Assembly (NCBI GenBank): GCA_900550025.1
Contig: URQP01000069.1
Location: 1-14,380 of the forward strand
Length of the DNA: 14,380 nt
Origin: an uncultured Porphyromonadaceae bacterium
GTDB taxonomy: Bacteria; Bacteroidota; Bacteroidia; Bacteroidales; Muribaculaceae
Direction of reading: 5' to 3'
In this document: positions 14,158-14,380 of the stretch, piece by piece
How the letters are laid out: every line of letters begins with the position of its first letter
Numbering within the stretch: the stretch's first letter is position 1
The notes under the pieces: model-generated
Database searches by the model: none
Told to the model about the DNA's origin: nothing
The model's input: only the letters and a program-made list of their open reading frames with translations
Program-made: the position numbers and the translations under genes

Positions 14158-14380
14158 AGGCTCTTATTTTATTATCAAACGATTCATTTAGAAGATAATA
14201 AATTAATACAAGAATTCTATTTACCTATCATGGCTTATGATTATGTTACCACAATTCAGAAATAAAAATACGAATTTAGCACCAAAAAAAGAATAAAAAT
14301 AAAAGAATGTACTGACTTTTAATATTGAAGTGATTTAAACTTTTTGTTTTCGTGAAATTTTCTTCAGTAACAAGACTGCA
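14158..14380. other. AT-rich gene-free end of the window
   Basis: These 223 bases, upstream of the minus-strand cargo gene, are very AT-rich with several A-runs. I see no credible ORF, no full TAnnTTTG promoter box on the minus strand and no repeat of the mnmE 3' end. The promoter of the cargo gene must lie here or further upstream but cannot be pointed out. Confidence 0.5.

Noticed and set aside
14170..14179. ATTATCAAA shared with the sequence after mnmE (9711-9719) as a right-end att site
   Set aside because: Nine AT-rich bases in an AT-rich region are not significant, and the flanks do not match.
1..14380. CRISPR array, tRNA or rRNA genes
   Set aside because: No regularly spaced long repeats and no tRNA-like cloverleaf or conserved rRNA segments were seen on either strand.

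Overview
The window looks like a gut Bacteroidales chromosome carrying a short integrated mobile segment at its right end. Three things point to Bacteroidales. One is a hybrid two-component system that fuses a periplasmic sugar-binding domain, histidine kinase, receiver and AraC domain in one chain. Another is Bacteroidetes-type promoters (TTTG or TTG, then TAnnTTTG). The third is a surface protein with PKD repeats, a BACON-like domain and a C-terminal type IX secretion sorting domain. The type IX tail fits Muribaculaceae, Barnesiella or Porphyromonadaceae-like lineages better than classical Bacteroides; this placement is inference.

Layout: (1) 1-747, the 3' part of a PfkB-family fructokinase, closed by a strong terminator. 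(2) 812-3544, a hybrid two-component sensor/regulator of the fructose-responsive BT1754 type, closed by its own terminator. Kinase plus sensor suggests the edge of a fructose/fructan locus. (3) 3545-3826, an intergenic region with a 15-bp direct repeat and a clear promoter, driving (4) 3827-6145, a secreted multidomain T9SS cargo protein. (5) A bidirectional terminator separates it from 6210-7301 (minus), a lipoprotein with a DUF4369-like N-terminus and a thioredoxin fold without its CxxC. (6) 7438-8306, a membrane-anchored DNA/RNA non-specific endonuclease, broken by a run of eight C inside its catalytic DRGH motif. It overlaps (7) 8294-9703, complete mnmE (tRNA modification GTPase).

Directly after mnmE the character changes. 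9704-9953 is gene-free but packed with short direct and inverted repeats, including three copies of TTTTACG at exactly 10-bp steps. It leads into 9954-10859, a protein with a Cys-rich zinc-finger-like head and four tandem excisionase/MerR-like HTH modules, and 10952-12058, a tyrosine recombinase with all catalytic residues. On the opposite strand follows very AT-rich cargo (12249-14157). It is read as two overlapping ORFs but is best explained as one ~635-residue protein with a C-terminal PD-(D/E)XK nuclease domain, interrupted at an A8 run exactly between the first core helix and the D...ExK catalytic residues. The most plausible reading is a small integrative element at the 3' end of mnmE, with a multi-HTH recombination/regulatory protein, an integrase and a candidate defence nuclease. 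The far end of the element is not in the window.

The most noteworthy points are the split PD-(D/E)XK cargo gene, the four-module HTH protein facing helically phased repeats, and the coincidence that two nuclease genes are each broken at an 8-nt homopolymer in their active-site regions. The last point raises three options: contingency switching, real decay, or sequencing indels.
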